Of a stretch of DNA of 64,000 nt, positions 33,910-43,123 are shown piece by piece. The stretch covers positions 1 to 64,000 of the forward strand of contig CASCZI010000001.1 of NCBI GenBank assembly GCA_949156565.1, given 5' to 3'. The notes below the pieces were generated by a model. It was given only the letters and a program-made list of their open reading frames with translations, did not search any database and had not been told where the DNA came from. Positions within the stretch are counted from its first letter, which is position 1. Every line of letters begins with the position of its first letter. Origin of the DNA: an uncultured Alphaproteobacteria bacterium. Lineage in GTDB: Bacteria; Pseudomonadota; Alphaproteobacteria; Rs-D84. The position numbers were made by a program, and so were the translations under genes.

Positions 33910-34773
33910 TTAATATTGCGTTTCCCGCAGGTTAAAGTGATACAAAATCACATTCGAAACATAAATACTGGTTGCGGTCCCCATCACAATCGCAAAGGTC
34001 ATGGCAATCGCAAATTCTTGCAACATGCCCCCCCCAAAGATATAGAGCCCCACCATCGCCAAGATGGTCGATACACTGGTCATGATGGTGCGACGCAACA
34101 TTTCATTAATCGATAGGTCGATCAGTTGGGTCATCGGCATTTTGTGATATTTTTTGATATTTTCATCAATCCGGTCATAATTAACAACCTTGTCATTAAT
34201 GGAATAACCGATCCCCATCAAGATAACCGCAATCGACGTTTGATTAAATTCCAAACCCATCACCGAAAAGAATCCGAACATCAATATAAAATCCAGAACC
34301 AATGACACAAACGATCCCACGGCATAGCCCCCACGATATCTGATCCAGATATAAACACTCATTAACACAAAGGAAACCAAAATCGCCAAAATTCCCCCGC
34401 GAACCAATTCACTGCCAATTTTGGGACCCACGATTTGCACCTGGGAATACGTTACATTATCACCCAAGATATTTTTAATTTCGCGGACACGATCATTTTG
34501 TTCTTGATTGGTCGCCCCCTTGGGCAAACCGACACGCACCAAAATCGAATTCCCGTCCACGGTTTGCAATTCCGGACTAAACGGTGCCAATACGGTCCGC
34601 ATCTTATCAATTGTGTATTCGGGCGTTTGGGGCGTCACCTCCATCGAAATACCGCCGGCAAAATCAATCCCATAATTTAACCCCCGTGTCGATAATGAAA
34701 TAATCGACAACGCCACCAATATTCCCGAAACCCAATACGAGAGTTTCCGATATTTCATAAAATGCAATTTCAT
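33910..34773 (-). CDS. secF: Protein translocase subunit SecF
   Basis: A 287-residue six-helix membrane protein of the SecDF-YajC complex that uses the proton gradient to help pull proteins through SecYEG. Typical sequences: LNYGIDFAGGISMEV, GIGYSINDKVVNYDRIDEN and the late TSVSTILAMVGLYIFGGG. The ATG at 34773 follows AAGGAGTTTGTT. Follows secD by 28 bases. Confidence 0.95.
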   Translation of the reverse strand: MKLHFMKYRKLSYWVSGILVALSIISLSTRGLNYGIDFAGGISMEVTPQTPEYTIDKMRTVLAPFSPELQTVDGNSILVRVGLPKGATNQEQNDRVREIKNILGDNVTYSQVQIVGPKIGSELVRGGILAILVSFVLMSVYIWIRYRGGYAVGSFVSLVLDFILMFGFFSVMGLEFNQTSIAVILMGIGYSINDKVVNYDRIDENIKKYHKMPMTQLIDLSINEMLRRTIMTSVSTILAMVGLYIFGGGMLQEFAIAMTFAIVMGTATSIYVSNVILYHFNLRETQY

Positions 34774-34801
34774 AACAAACTCCTTACACAATGACCATGA
34801 T

Positions 34802-36355
34802 CTATCTGATATAACTAATCTTTTTATTTTTACCGTTCATGTACCAATCAATCATCACACGCGACAACATCAAACATGTAAATAATGTTGTTGCCACCCC
34901 AATTGACAATGTCACGGCAAATCCACGGATCGGCCCGGCACCAAATTGGAACAAAATCAACGAACAAATCAGATTGGTTAAATTCCCATCCATAACCGTT
35001 TTGGTTGATCGGTGAAATCCATTATCAACCGCACGTAACGTGGGGGCACCCGCGCGCACTTCGTCCCGAATCCGTTCAAAGGGCAAGATATTGGCATCCA
35101 CCGCCATCCCCAGTGTCAAGACAATACCCGCAATCCCCGGTAATGTTAGTGTCGCCCCAAACAATGCCGACACGCCGATAATCATTGCCAAATTAACCAA
35201 TAAAACAATATCTGCAATAACGCCAAAGGTCCGGTAAAGCATAATCATAAAGATCATGACAAATAACACACCGACCGCGGATCCAATCTTACCCGATGCG
35301 ATGGTATCCGCCCCCAAACCCGCACCCACCGTACGTTCTTCAATCACCGACAATGGTGCCGGCAATGCCCCAGAACGCAACAAGACGGCCAAATCTTTGG
35401 CCCCTTGGACCGTAAATCCCCCAGAAATCTGGCCACGACCACCGGGGATGGGTTCACGAATGGCGGGCGCGGACAAAACACGCCCATCCAATACAATGGC
35501 AAATCTTTCCCCAACATGTTCTGTGGTTAAACGCGCAAACTTTCGCGCCCCGGTTGCATCAAACACCGTGGTGACCACCGGCATGTTATTTTGATCAAAA
35601 TCAGCCTGGGAATCTTTTAATGTTTCACCCGATACTTCTATCCGGGAATACACAGGAACCATTTGATCCGGCGCATCCATGTATGGCATCAATTCTGTAC
35701 CGGCCGGCGCACGCCCGGCCGCCATTTGGTCGGGGGATATATTTTCATTAACCAAATGAAACGTCATTTTTGCCGTTTGACCAATCAATTCCTTGATATG
35801 TTCGGGATTATCAACCCCGGGCAATTGAATTAAAATGTATTTTCCACCCTGGGACTGAATTGATGGTTCCTTGGTCCCCAATGCATCAATACGCCGACGA
35901 ACGATTTCAATACTGCGGGTTAATGCATCATCCACCATATCGGCCTTTTGACGATCCGAATACGACAATGTGATTGTCCGACCCTGAGATTGGATATCGA
36001 CACTGTTGCCCAATACCGCCTTTAACCGGCCCTTGGCACGCGATACATCATCATCGTCACGCACCGCAAACGATACCACACCATCAACATGGCGCAAATT
36101 TGAAAACCGGATAACCCCCTTGTCACGATCGATCAAGACACTGCGTACTTCGTCGTACAATTGCGCGGACTTTTCGGCGAACATGGTTTTTGTATCCACT
36201 TCCAACAACAATTGCGCCCCACCTTTTAGATCCAGACCCAACGGGATCGGCCGAATCCAGGATGGAAAATACGACGCCAATCGTGGCGATATTGTTGGAA
36301 CCGCCAACAACACCCCAAAGACCGCAATAAACACAATGGCCAACTTCTTAAACAT
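34802..36355 (-). CDS. secD: Protein translocase subunit SecD
   Basis: A 517-residue partner of SecF. One N-terminal helix, the GLDLKGGAQLLLEVDT motif, a large periplasmic domain, and five C-terminal helices including GKIGSAVGVLFVMIFMIMLYRTFG, LGMAVDANILPFERIRDE (with the key Asp of proton transport). Length is slightly short of the 600-residue E. coli form but normal for alphaproteobacteria. Operon yajC-secD-secF. Confidence 0.96.
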   Translation of the reverse strand: MFKKLAIVFIAVFGVLLAVPTISPRLASYFPSWIRPIPLGLDLKGGAQLLLEVDTKTMFAEKSAQLYDEVRSVLIDRDKGVIRFSNLRHVDGVVSFAVRDDDDVSRAKGRLKAVLGNSVDIQSQGRTITLSYSDRQKADMVDDALTRSIEIVRRRIDALGTKEPSIQSQGGKYILIQLPGVDNPEHIKELIGQTAKMTFHLVNENISPDQMAAGRAPAGTELMPYMDAPDQMVPVYSRIEVSGETLKDSQADFDQNNMPVVTTVFDATGARKFARLTTEHVGERFAIVLDGRVLSAPAIREPIPGGRGQISGGFTVQGAKDLAVLLRSGALPAPLSVIEERTVGAGLGADTIASGKIGSAVGVLFVMIFMIMLYRTFGVIADIVLLVNLAMIIGVSALFGATLTLPGIAGIVLTLGMAVDANILPFERIRDEVRAGAPTLRAVDNGFHRSTKTVMDGNLTNLICSLILFQFGAGPIRGFAVTLSIGVATTLFTCLMLSRVMIDWYMNGKNKKISYIR

Positions 36356-36384
36356 CTTTATCCCTTTTTTCTGCGCTTAAACTT

Positions 36385-36696
36385 TTATTCTGCTACACCC
36401 GCGACGGCGGTTTTTGCCACCTCTATGACGACATTGGGGGCGATTTCGAGTTCAATGGATTTATCACCAATTTTTTTAATCGTTCCGTAAATACCCGCCG
36501 CCATAACGCGATTACCCACGCGCAGTGATTCAAGCATTTTTTGATATTCGGCCATGCGTCGCCGCTGTGGACGAACCATAAAAACATATAAAATCCCCAA
36601 TACCAATATGCAATAACCCACTGTAAACCAAATATTCCCAGTGGCCGCACCCGATGTTAAACCATCAATTGTGGGGGCAACAATTTCGCTGTTCAC
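36385..36696 (-). CDS. yajC: Preprotein translocase subunit YajC
   Basis: A 103-residue single-pass membrane protein: helix FTVGYCILVLGILYVFMV followed by RPQRRRMAEYQKMLESLRVGNRVMAAGIYGTIKKIGD, the standard YajC cytoplasmic part. First gene of the secretion operon, with AAGGAG before the ATG. Confidence 0.95.
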   Translation of the reverse strand: MNSEIVAPTIDGLTSGAATGNIWFTVGYCILVLGILYVFMVRPQRRRMAEYQKMLESLRVGNRVMAAGIYGTIKKIGDKSIELEIAPNVVIEVAKTAVAGVAE

Positions 36697-36778
36697 GATA
36701 AACTCCTTAACTTCTTATACTTTCATGGATTTAGCGTAGTAAAATTTCACACTTATGTAAAGAAAATATTGTCGCGCC

Positions 36779-38551
36779 CTATATCCGTTCAAACAACGCA
36801 TCCAACCGGTCCAGCGCGATAATCTTGTACACCGGACGCCCATGATTACATTGCGCGGCGCGGGGTGTTGATTCAATATCGCGCAGCAATGCATCCATCT
36901 GGGCGCGATCTAATTTCTGGCCGGCACGCACCGAATGATGACAGGCATAATTTGCCAATTTTAAATGCAACCGTTCATTTAATTGTGATGAATGACCGGT
37001 ACCACGCACCTCATCGGCAATGACACGTAATAAATCCGACCAATTTAATTCCCAATCGGCGGGACGGGAAAAAATCGCAATGGACGCATCCCCAAATGCA
37101 TCGATGTGTAATCCGACCGCACGCATGTCATCCGCAACGGTCAAAACCGCTGTCACATCTTCGGCACGCATATCCACAATCACCGGTGTTAAAAAGGGTT
37201 GGGTTCGGATGGTTCGCGTTCGCATCCGTTCATATGTAATCCGTTCATGGGCCGCATGTTGATCCACAATGACCAGACCCGATGCACATTCGGCCAAAAT
37301 ATATTTATTTCCCAATTGCCCAATGACATGCCCCAACGGATGTGTATCCAACGGCGCATCCACGGGGTGTGATGCCGAATTGACCCCAATATCCGCCATG
37401 ACCCGACGCACCGCCCCGTTAAAGATATCATCATTGCCTTTTGGATCAGGACTATGCACGGCCAATGGTTGTTCCATGCGTGGAATATCAAAATTCTGTT
37501 GAATGTGTGAAACCCTGTATGCGGCCAAATCTGGCATATTCGGGATTTTTGTTGCCCCAAATGTTGGGGATACCGTATCCATGGTTTTGGCCAACACATC
37601 ACGCAACGCACGAATAATAAAGGCCCGGATATGACCCGGTTCTAAAAAATGCACCTCTGTCTTGGATGGGGATACATTGACATCAACATGCCGCGGATCA
37701 AGTTCCAGATACAACGCACACAACGGAAATTCCCGCGCATGCATCACATCCATATATGCCGCCCGCAATGCCCCAACCAAAACCTTGTCCTTAACCGAAC
37801 GCCCATTGACAAACAGATATTGATCCACACTGGATGCGCGACGTAATGTTGGTTCTGAAATTAATCCATGTAATCGCAATCCATCACTTGATGATGATGT
37901 TACGTCAACATCACGCATGCGACCCGCCACATCTGAACCCATCACGGCGACGATACGATCGGCCCTATCCTGATTCTTGGGGAATCGCCATTTGTTATTT
38001 AATGTAAATCCAACATCCGGACGCGACATAGCCAAACGCTTTACCACATCAACAATCGACATTAATTCCGCGCGATCCCCGCGCAAGAACTTTAACCGTG
38101 CGGGTGTTTTCCCAAACAGATTTTGTACCCGTATCCGTGTCCCGGTGTCCCAATCACTGGGACGTATATCCATCGTATTGCAATTTAAACACCATCCATG
38201 CGGTGCATCACGATGACATGTATCGATGGACATATCGGCCACAGACGCAATGGACGGTAACGCTTCGCCCCGAAATCCCATAAATGAAATATTCAATAAA
38301 TCATCATCTGGCAATTTTGATGTCGCATGGCGTGTGACACATTTGGCCAAATCATCGGGGGTCATGCCTGCGCCATTATCAATAACACAAATCATGGTTC
38401 GACCGCCATCGGCCACATCAATTGTAATTTGATCGGCCCCCGCATCCAATGCGTTTTCCACCAATTCTTTGACAACCGACGCAGGACGTTCAACCACTTC
38501 GCCGGCGGCAATCTGATTAACCAGATAATCGGGTAAAATGCGAACAGACAT
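36779..38551 (-). CDS. mutL: DNA mismatch repair protein MutL
   Basis: A 590-residue GHKL ATPase. Motifs: ENALDAGAD, VIDNGAGM, ATSKL, GFRGEAL in the N-terminal domain and a C-terminal dimerisation domain. The C-terminal region includes DQHAAHERITYERMR and AQCNHGRPVYK, the metal-binding parts of the endonuclease type of MutL (DQHAxxERxxYE, CPxGRP-like), consistent with a bacterium without MutH. It is followed (upstream on the strand) by greA at a 4-base gap. Confidence 0.95.
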   Translation of the reverse strand: MSVRILPDYLVNQIAAGEVVERPASVVKELVENALDAGADQITIDVADGGRTMICVIDNGAGMTPDDLAKCVTRHATSKLPDDDLLNISFMGFRGEALPSIASVADMSIDTCHRDAPHGWCLNCNTMDIRPSDWDTGTRIRVQNLFGKTPARLKFLRGDRAELMSIVDVVKRLAMSRPDVGFTLNNKWRFPKNQDRADRIVAVMGSDVAGRMRDVDVTSSSSDGLRLHGLISEPTLRRASSVDQYLFVNGRSVKDKVLVGALRAAYMDVMHAREFPLCALYLELDPRHVDVNVSPSKTEVHFLEPGHIRAFIIRALRDVLAKTMDTVSPTFGATKIPNMPDLAAYRVSHIQQNFDIPRMEQPLAVHSPDPKGNDDIFNGAVRRVMADIGVNSASHPVDAPLDTHPLGHVIGQLGNKYILAECASGLVIVDQHAAHERITYERMRTRTIRTQPFLTPVIVDMRAEDVTAVLTVADDMRAVGLHIDAFGDASIAIFSRPADWELNWSDLLRVIADEVRGTGHSSQLNERLHLKLANYACHHSVRAGQKLDRAQMDALLRDIESTPRAAQCNHGRPVYKIIALDRLDALFERI

Positions 38552-38555
38552 GAAT

Positions 38556-39026
38556 TTAATCTTTGAATTTCACATCTAATATTTCGTATTCTCTTTCGCC
38601 AGAAGGCAACCGTACCACACACGTGTCACCCACACATTTACCGATCAAGGCCCGGCCCACCGGGGATGTACATGAAATCACGGTGCGCCCATCGGATTCA
38701 ATATCTGATAAAATCCGACACTGCATCCGATTTCCTTCGTCGTCTTCAAGATCGACCCGCGCCCCAAATACCACGCGATTGCCAGACAAACTGTCTATGT
38801 CAATTACCGACGCGTTTTCAATCACCCCTTCGATAAAGGCAATTCGTTTATCGATTTGGCGTTGTTTTTCTTTGGCGGCACTGTAATCAGCGTTTTCGGA
38901 TAAATCACCCAATGACCGCGCCCACTGCACAGTCTTAAGGATGTCTGGGCGTTGTACCTCTTTTAAATCCTTTAATTCTTTGACCAACGCGTCAAAACCG
39001 GCGCGTGAAATGGGTCTTTTCTCCAT
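38556..39026 (-). CDS. greA: Transcription elongation factor GreA
   Basis: A 156-residue protein. The coiled coil that enters the RNA polymerase channel is intact (ARSLGDLSENADYSAAKEKQ, with the Asp-Glu tip) and the FKBP-like C-terminal domain follows (SPVGRALIGKCVGD). It stimulates cleavage of backtracked RNA. The ATG at 39026 is chosen since the family begins MEK/RP-type; AAAGGA lies upstream. Next to mutL in an operon. Confidence 0.94.
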   Translation of the reverse strand: MEKRPISRAGFDALVKELKDLKEVQRPDILKTVQWARSLGDLSENADYSAAKEKQRQIDKRIAFIEGVIENASVIDIDSLSGNRVVFGARVDLEDDEGNRMQCRILSDIESDGRTVISCTSPVGRALIGKCVGDTCVVRLPSGEREYEILDVKFKD

Positions 39027-39069
39027 ATCTATCGTCCTTTGATCTTTTCCCATAGTATTCATTTTAATT

Positions 39070-39108
39070 TTGCAATTGTCAATTCAACAGGTTATACTTT
39101 TATACATT
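39070..39108 (+). promoter_or_regulatory. Promoter with very short leader for the LptF/G gene
   Basis: TTGCAA (39070-39075), 17 bases, TATACT (39093-39098), then 10 bases to the ATG at 39109. Expected leader of about 3 bases. Confidence 0.55.
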
Positions 39109-40167
39109 ATGTTTATATCAAAGATTTTATTCCGATTTTTACTGCGCCGATTTTTTTCGGGCGTGGGATTGGTTATGTTGGTTGTGTGCGGAATTATATT
39201 TGCCGTCACGTTTGTTGAACGATTACCATCAAACGCAACGGCCGTCGCCGCCATTGCCGATGCATGGATGCGATTATTGGAATACGTCCCCCTATTTTTG
39301 CCACCGGCGGTGTTTATGGGCACATTGTTGGCGTCATACAACCTAACAAAATCATCAGAAATGATCATTGTATCCAGTGCGGGTCTATCCCCGTATCAGG
39401 CGGCGCGCCCCTTTTTATTTGGGGCCGCATTGATTGGTATTTTTGCAACGACGGTTATTAACCCCTATTCTGTTGATTTACGCACCCAAAATCTAACCCA
39501 CAGTCAATTAAAGTTGGTTGATGATGCCATATGGTTGCGGGATAAAAATGACCATGGATTTATCACGATGCAGGCGCGCGGCATGCACATGGCGCAAAAC
39601 GATTTGGTTTTTCATGATGTCTTGATCCTGGCCCAGGATCCGTCTTTTCGATTAACCCAACGGGTGATGGCCGATACAATACAATTGGGTGCGGATGGAT
39701 TACAAACACATCAGGCCAATATATGGGATGCCCAAGGCGTTAAAACAACCGGCCCATTTCACGCGTCCACATCGCTAACGGCGCAAACGGTTCTTGATCG
39801 ATATATGCAACCAGATCAGATTTCGTTTTGGCAATTGCCGTCATTTATCCATAAAATGGAATCCGTGGGTGTTCCCATGCGCGGCCATTGGGTTCAGTTT
39901 TGGACACTCTTGTTTTTGCCTTTGACCATGATTGCGATGGCCACATTGGGCATTGCCTTTTCCCAAACCAAACAACGCCGTAATTATAGCTTTGGTGTGA
40001 AATTTAGTTTGGGGGTCGTCACCTGCTTTGCGGTGTATTTTCTAACCAATATGTTCAGTGCCCTGGGCGCGACCGGCGTGTTACCCGCGGTATTGGCGAT
40101 TGTCGCACCACCTTTGATTATTATTGCGGGGGCCGGTGTTTTTATGGCAACATTTGATACCATATAA
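39109..40167 (+). CDS. LptF/LptG-family (YjgP/YjgQ) permease
   Basis: A 352-residue membrane protein of the LPS transporter permease family. N-terminal helices (LVMLVVCGIIFAVTFVERLP, YVPLFLPPAVFMGTLLASYNLTKSSEMI), a periplasmic beta domain, and three C-terminal helices (FWTLLFLPLTMIAMATLGIAFS...). The GAxLIGIFATTVINPYS phrase is typical. LptF and LptG form the LptB2FG ABC exporter with LptB; the partner is not in the window. The identification as F or G cannot be decided by eye. Leaderless-type start, divergent from greA. Confidence 0.88.
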   Translation: MFISKILFRFLLRRFFSGVGLVMLVVCGIIFAVTFVERLPSNATAVAAIADAWMRLLEYVPLFLPPAVFMGTLLASYNLTKSSEMIIVSSAGLSPYQAARPFLFGAALIGIFATTVINPYSVDLRTQNLTHSQLKLVDDAIWLRDKNDHGFITMQARGMHMAQNDLVFHDVLILAQDPSFRLTQRVMADTIQLGADGLQTHQANIWDAQGVKTTGPFHASTSLTAQTVLDRYMQPDQISFWQLPSFIHKMESVGVPMRGHWVQFWTLLFLPLTMIAMATLGIAFSQTKQRRNYSFGVKFSLGVVTCFAVYFLTNMFSALGATGVLPAVLAIVAPPLIIIAGAGVFMATFDTI

Positions 40168-40202
40168 TATGATCATTAATTATTAACCGAAGGAAACATA
40201 CC

Positions 40203-40334
40203 ATGCCAATTAAAAAGAAAAATACCATGCGTCATCGGATCATTATATGGGCATTGATTATAACGGTGGTGGTGTTAATGCTGATTTCATTTTCTCCGGT
40301 TCAACAAGTTACCGAAATCGTTTTGTATCCATGA
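40203..40334 (+). CDS. 43-residue membrane protein coupled to the recombinase gene
   Basis: MPIKKKNTMRHRIIIW, then a helix ALIITVVVLMLISF, then SPVQQVTEIVLYP. GAAGGAAAC precedes the ATG. Its stop overlaps the xerC/D start (ATGA), so translation is likely coupled. It is a single-pass membrane peptide of unknown role, similar in form to small FtsB-like or accessory membrane proteins, though no coiled coil is present. Confidence 0.6.
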   Translation: MPIKKKNTMRHRIIIWALIITVVVLMLISFSPVQQVTEIVLYP

Positions 40335-41191
40335 ATTATATCGATATTTTTTTAGAGGCGTTGGCCGCCGAACGTGGGCGCAGTAAAAATACGATCGCGG
40401 CATATGGTCGGGATCTGCGTGCGGCCACAGATGCGTTGGGCGATTTAACATATGCCGACGAAACGATGATTAGCACCTATATAAATAATCTTGATGCTAC
40501 GCCGGCCACCATTTCCCGCAAGATCAGTGCATTACGCACTTTTTTCAAATTTTTGATGTTGGAAAAGATTATTGATAAAAATCCCACCATTGGGATAGAG
40601 GTACCACATTCATCGCGTCATTTACCCAAATTATTAACACCCGATGAAATCAATTTGCTGATTTCATCGGCCGGCGACGTACGCCACGCCACACGGTTGC
40701 GTGCCATGATTGAATTAACCTATGCGTCGGGATTACGTGTATCGGAACTTTGCGAATTACGGGCATCGGCGGTATTAAAAGATAAATTATTAATTCACGG
40801 CAAGGGTGCCAAAGAACGTCTGGTCCCCATGCATGCAGGGGCGGTGGATGCATTAAATCGTTGGATGGAAATGGCCGATATTGACCCATCAACAAATGCC
40901 TATGTTTTTGCATCGGGGGGGGCGTCGGGCCATATTACACGTGATGGATTTTTTAAAATCCTAAAGAAATGTGCGATTCTGGCCGGGATTAATCCCAAAA
41001 GGGTCAGTCCGCACGTCCTACGCCATTCGTTTGCATCGCATCTGTTGGTGGGGGGCGCCCATTTACGGGCAATACAAACGATGCTTGGGCATGAAGATAT
41101 TTCAACAACACAAATTTATACCCACGTCATGCCTGAACGATTAATTGAAACGGTACAGGAACACCATCCCTTGGCCAAGGAGGTATTTTAA
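40331..41191 (+). CDS. Tyrosine recombinase XerC/XerD
   Basis: A 286-residue protein with the catalytic set Arg (ASGLRVSELCEL), Lys in GKGAKERLVP, His-x-x-Arg (HVLRHSFASHLL), His (LGHEDISTTQIYTHV) and the Tyr nucleophile. The N-terminal domain begins MNYIDIFLEALAAERGRSKNTI. It resolves chromosome dimers at dif with FtsK. XerC and XerD cannot be separated here. The ATG at 40331 overlaps the small membrane gene. Confidence 0.93.
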   Translation: MNYIDIFLEALAAERGRSKNTIAAYGRDLRAATDALGDLTYADETMISTYINNLDATPATISRKISALRTFFKFLMLEKIIDKNPTIGIEVPHSSRHLPKLLTPDEINLLISSAGDVRHATRLRAMIELTYASGLRVSELCELRASAVLKDKLLIHGKGAKERLVPMHAGAVDALNRWMEMADIDPSTNAYVFASGGASGHITRDGFFKILKKCAILAGINPKRVSPHVLRHSFASHLLVGGAHLRAIQTMLGHEDISTTQIYTHVMPERLIETVQEHHPLAKEVF

Positions 41192-41193
41192 CC

Positions 41194-41697
41194 ATGATCA
41201 AAAAATGTGACCATCCCGGATGCCCAAAGGCCGGAACATGCCGGGCGCCAAAAAATCGTGAACTGCGCGATTACTGGTTTTTCTGCCAGGAACATGCCGC
41301 CGAATACAATAAAAATTGGAATTATTACGCGAATATGTCCCCCCAAGAAATTAACGCAGAATGGGAACGGGAAACATTTGGCACGGCGGATGTGGATCGC
41401 CAACAAAAAAATCATGATGCCCGGGACTATGCCAAATTTATTGATGACTTTTTATCGGGACGTGATCGTTTTGACCAATTGGGGAAAAATCGCCCTGCGC
41501 CATCGCCAACGGTTATGGGTGCATTGAAATTATTCGATCTGAACGTGACGGTTGGTTTACGCGAAATCAGTGCACGATACCGTAAATTGGCGAAAAAATA
41601 TCATCCAGATACCGGTGGCACCACATCCGATGCCGAAAAATTTGCCAAGATTTCCGCCGCATACGACATATTAAAGAAGCATTTTGGAAAAAAATAA
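41194..41697 (+). CDS. J-domain protein with N-terminal zinc-finger-like motif
   Basis: A 167-residue protein. The N-terminal segment CDHPGCPKAGTCRAPKN ... WFFCQEHAAEYNKNWNYYANM carries four or five metal-type ligands and is the pattern of alphaproteobacterial J proteins. The C-terminal J domain (ALKLFDLNVTVGLREISARYRKLAKKYHPDTGG) holds the essential HPD that activates DnaK. Probably targets DnaK to an unknown client. AAGGAGG lies in the end of the recombinase gene, two bases before this ATG. Confidence 0.92.
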   Translation: MIKKCDHPGCPKAGTCRAPKNRELRDYWFFCQEHAAEYNKNWNYYANMSPQEINAEWERETFGTADVDRQQKNHDARDYAKFIDDFLSGRDRFDQLGKNRPAPSPTVMGALKLFDLNVTVGLREISARYRKLAKKYHPDTGGTTSDAEKFAKISAAYDILKKHFGKK

Positions 41698-41730
41698 CTG
41701 GAAAAAAAACGTCCAAAATGTAAGAATTAA

Positions 41731-41933
41731 ATCACATCGGTCTTATCGATGTGTGGCGTAGTGGCCGTTAAAGGTAAATAACCCCAACCAATTCTGGTCG
41801 GGCGTGCGTCGGATTTTTCCAGACGTATGATATTGTTGAAAAACATTCACACCTTTATATGTCGCCATCAATGAACGCCGTCGGCCACAAATGGCGGTGT
41901 ATTTGGCCAACCATAAAAGAGGGAGAAAGAAAC
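41731..41933 (+). other. Leader with structured element copy c
   Basis: CACATCG-7-CGATGTG hairpin (41733-41753), then GGC-GTAGTG-GCC, GTT and AAAGGTAAA (41758-41778), the same block as at 1-100 and 177-256, followed by an ACCA-ATTCT-TGGT-like hairpin. It is the 5' region of the HTH gene at 41934, whose ATG follows GGGAGAAAGAAAC. A regulatory leader is likely but unproven. Confidence 0.4.
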
Positions 41934-42170
41934 ATGGTCACACTAATCGATGCACATTATTATGGAAATGAATTGCGACGGGCCCGTAAAAGCGCGCGCC
42001 TTAACCTTAGCGAAACGGCAAATATTCTAAATATTGATCGTCGCGATTTGTTGCGATTCGAAGTGGGGACCAAAATTCTGCCCCCGGCGGTATTACATCG
42101 CTTGTTTCATTTTGGGTTGGTGACCATATACACGCGTCACAAACAACACACAGAAAAAAACGGTATTTAG
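41934..42170 (+). CDS. Small XRE-type helix-turn-helix protein
   Basis: A 78-residue protein whose core (LRRARKSARLNLSETANILNIDRRDLLRFEVGTKILP) is a Cro/CI-type helix-turn-helix. There is no second domain. It could be a small transcription factor or an orphan antitoxin-like repressor. GGGAGAAAG precedes the ATG. Its leader carries the element at 41731-41800. Target unknown. Confidence 0.75.
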   Translation: MVTLIDAHYYGNELRRARKSARLNLSETANILNIDRRDLLRFEVGTKILPPAVLHRLFHFGLVTIYTRHKQHTEKNGI

Positions 42171-42235
42171 AAATATCAAAATTTTCGGGGGACATATCCC
42201 CCGAAATTCATTTCATACAAATTCGTTAAACCGTG

Positions 42236-43123
42236 CTATACCCCGCTTTGACGAAAACGCGGGGGGATGGAAACCACCCATTTTTGCCCCACCATGGATG
42301 GTTTTCCCCATGCATAAATCGGCCGCACAAGGGTTTGTATGCGGCGTGCCATCTTAATCGCGCGCATTCCGCGAACACGTCGATGGGTTACCGCATCAAT
42401 TGTACCATTGCCCCGTCGACGCAAATGGGCGACCCAATCGGGACCACGGGCCGCGGCCTTGGCCATCAACATATCCATATCTACCGCACCAAAATGCATC
42501 AGATAAAGGTTTTTATCAATATGAAAATTCTTGCCACGGATATGGTGGAACCCACTGCCCCAGCACAGGGGACGAAACATCACCACGGGTTTTGTATATC
42601 GTGTCGAAAGCAACGCATATCCCCGTTGGTCCAACAACGGACGCGATGGATCCAATTGCTTTTCCATATTCATATGTTGACCCACATCCAATCCCAAGCC
42701 CGACAAGGACGACATCCCCCGTTTGGCGGCCAATGATAAATAATCCCCCAATGTCATCCCTACCGCCGGATCTACAATTAAAAATTCATCTGTATCACAC
42801 CCCACGACAATATCGTAACCATCGTGAAATAAATCGGCGGCCAATTGAGATAACAACCCAATACGATATTTATCCCCCTTGGCACGGGTCATATCTGTGT
42901 GGGGTATTTTTTTTATATGGGCCCGCCCCGCATTATCGGGGGCCACTTGGTCCATGCCATCAAGATAGATATAGAGATTTTCAGATCCAAATTGATCACC
43001 ATAATATTGAATCCAACGGTTCAAGAAAAATTCATCATTACGTGCCATGGTAATGGCGGCAATACGCATGGTTTCCGGCTTTTTTTGCGATTGTGTGGAT
43101 GATGAATGATGTGTGGTTGTCAT
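42236..43123 (-). CDS. Glycosyltransferase (family 2-like, DxD type)
   Basis: A 295-residue protein with a variable N-terminus, then IAAITMARNDEFFLNRWIQYYG and CDTDEFL, the nucleotide-sugar/metal DxD site. The arrangement matches the 'glycosyltransferase family 2_4 / GT92-like' proteins of polysaccharide clusters. The 3' part is basic (RRIQTLVRPIY). It overlaps the next gene by 4 bases, forming a pair. Substrate unknown. Confidence 0.75.
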   Translation of the reverse strand: MTTTHHSSSTQSQKKPETMRIAAITMARNDEFFLNRWIQYYGDQFGSENLYIYLDGMDQVAPDNAGRAHIKKIPHTDMTRAKGDKYRIGLLSQLAADLFHDGYDIVVGCDTDEFLIVDPAVGMTLGDYLSLAAKRGMSSLSGLGLDVGQHMNMEKQLDPSRPLLDQRGYALLSTRYTKPVVMFRPLCWGSGFHHIRGKNFHIDKNLYLMHFGAVDMDMLMAKAAARGPDWVAHLRRRGNGTIDAVTHRRVRGMRAIKMARRIQTLVRPIYAWGKPSMVGQKWVVSIPPRFRQSGV

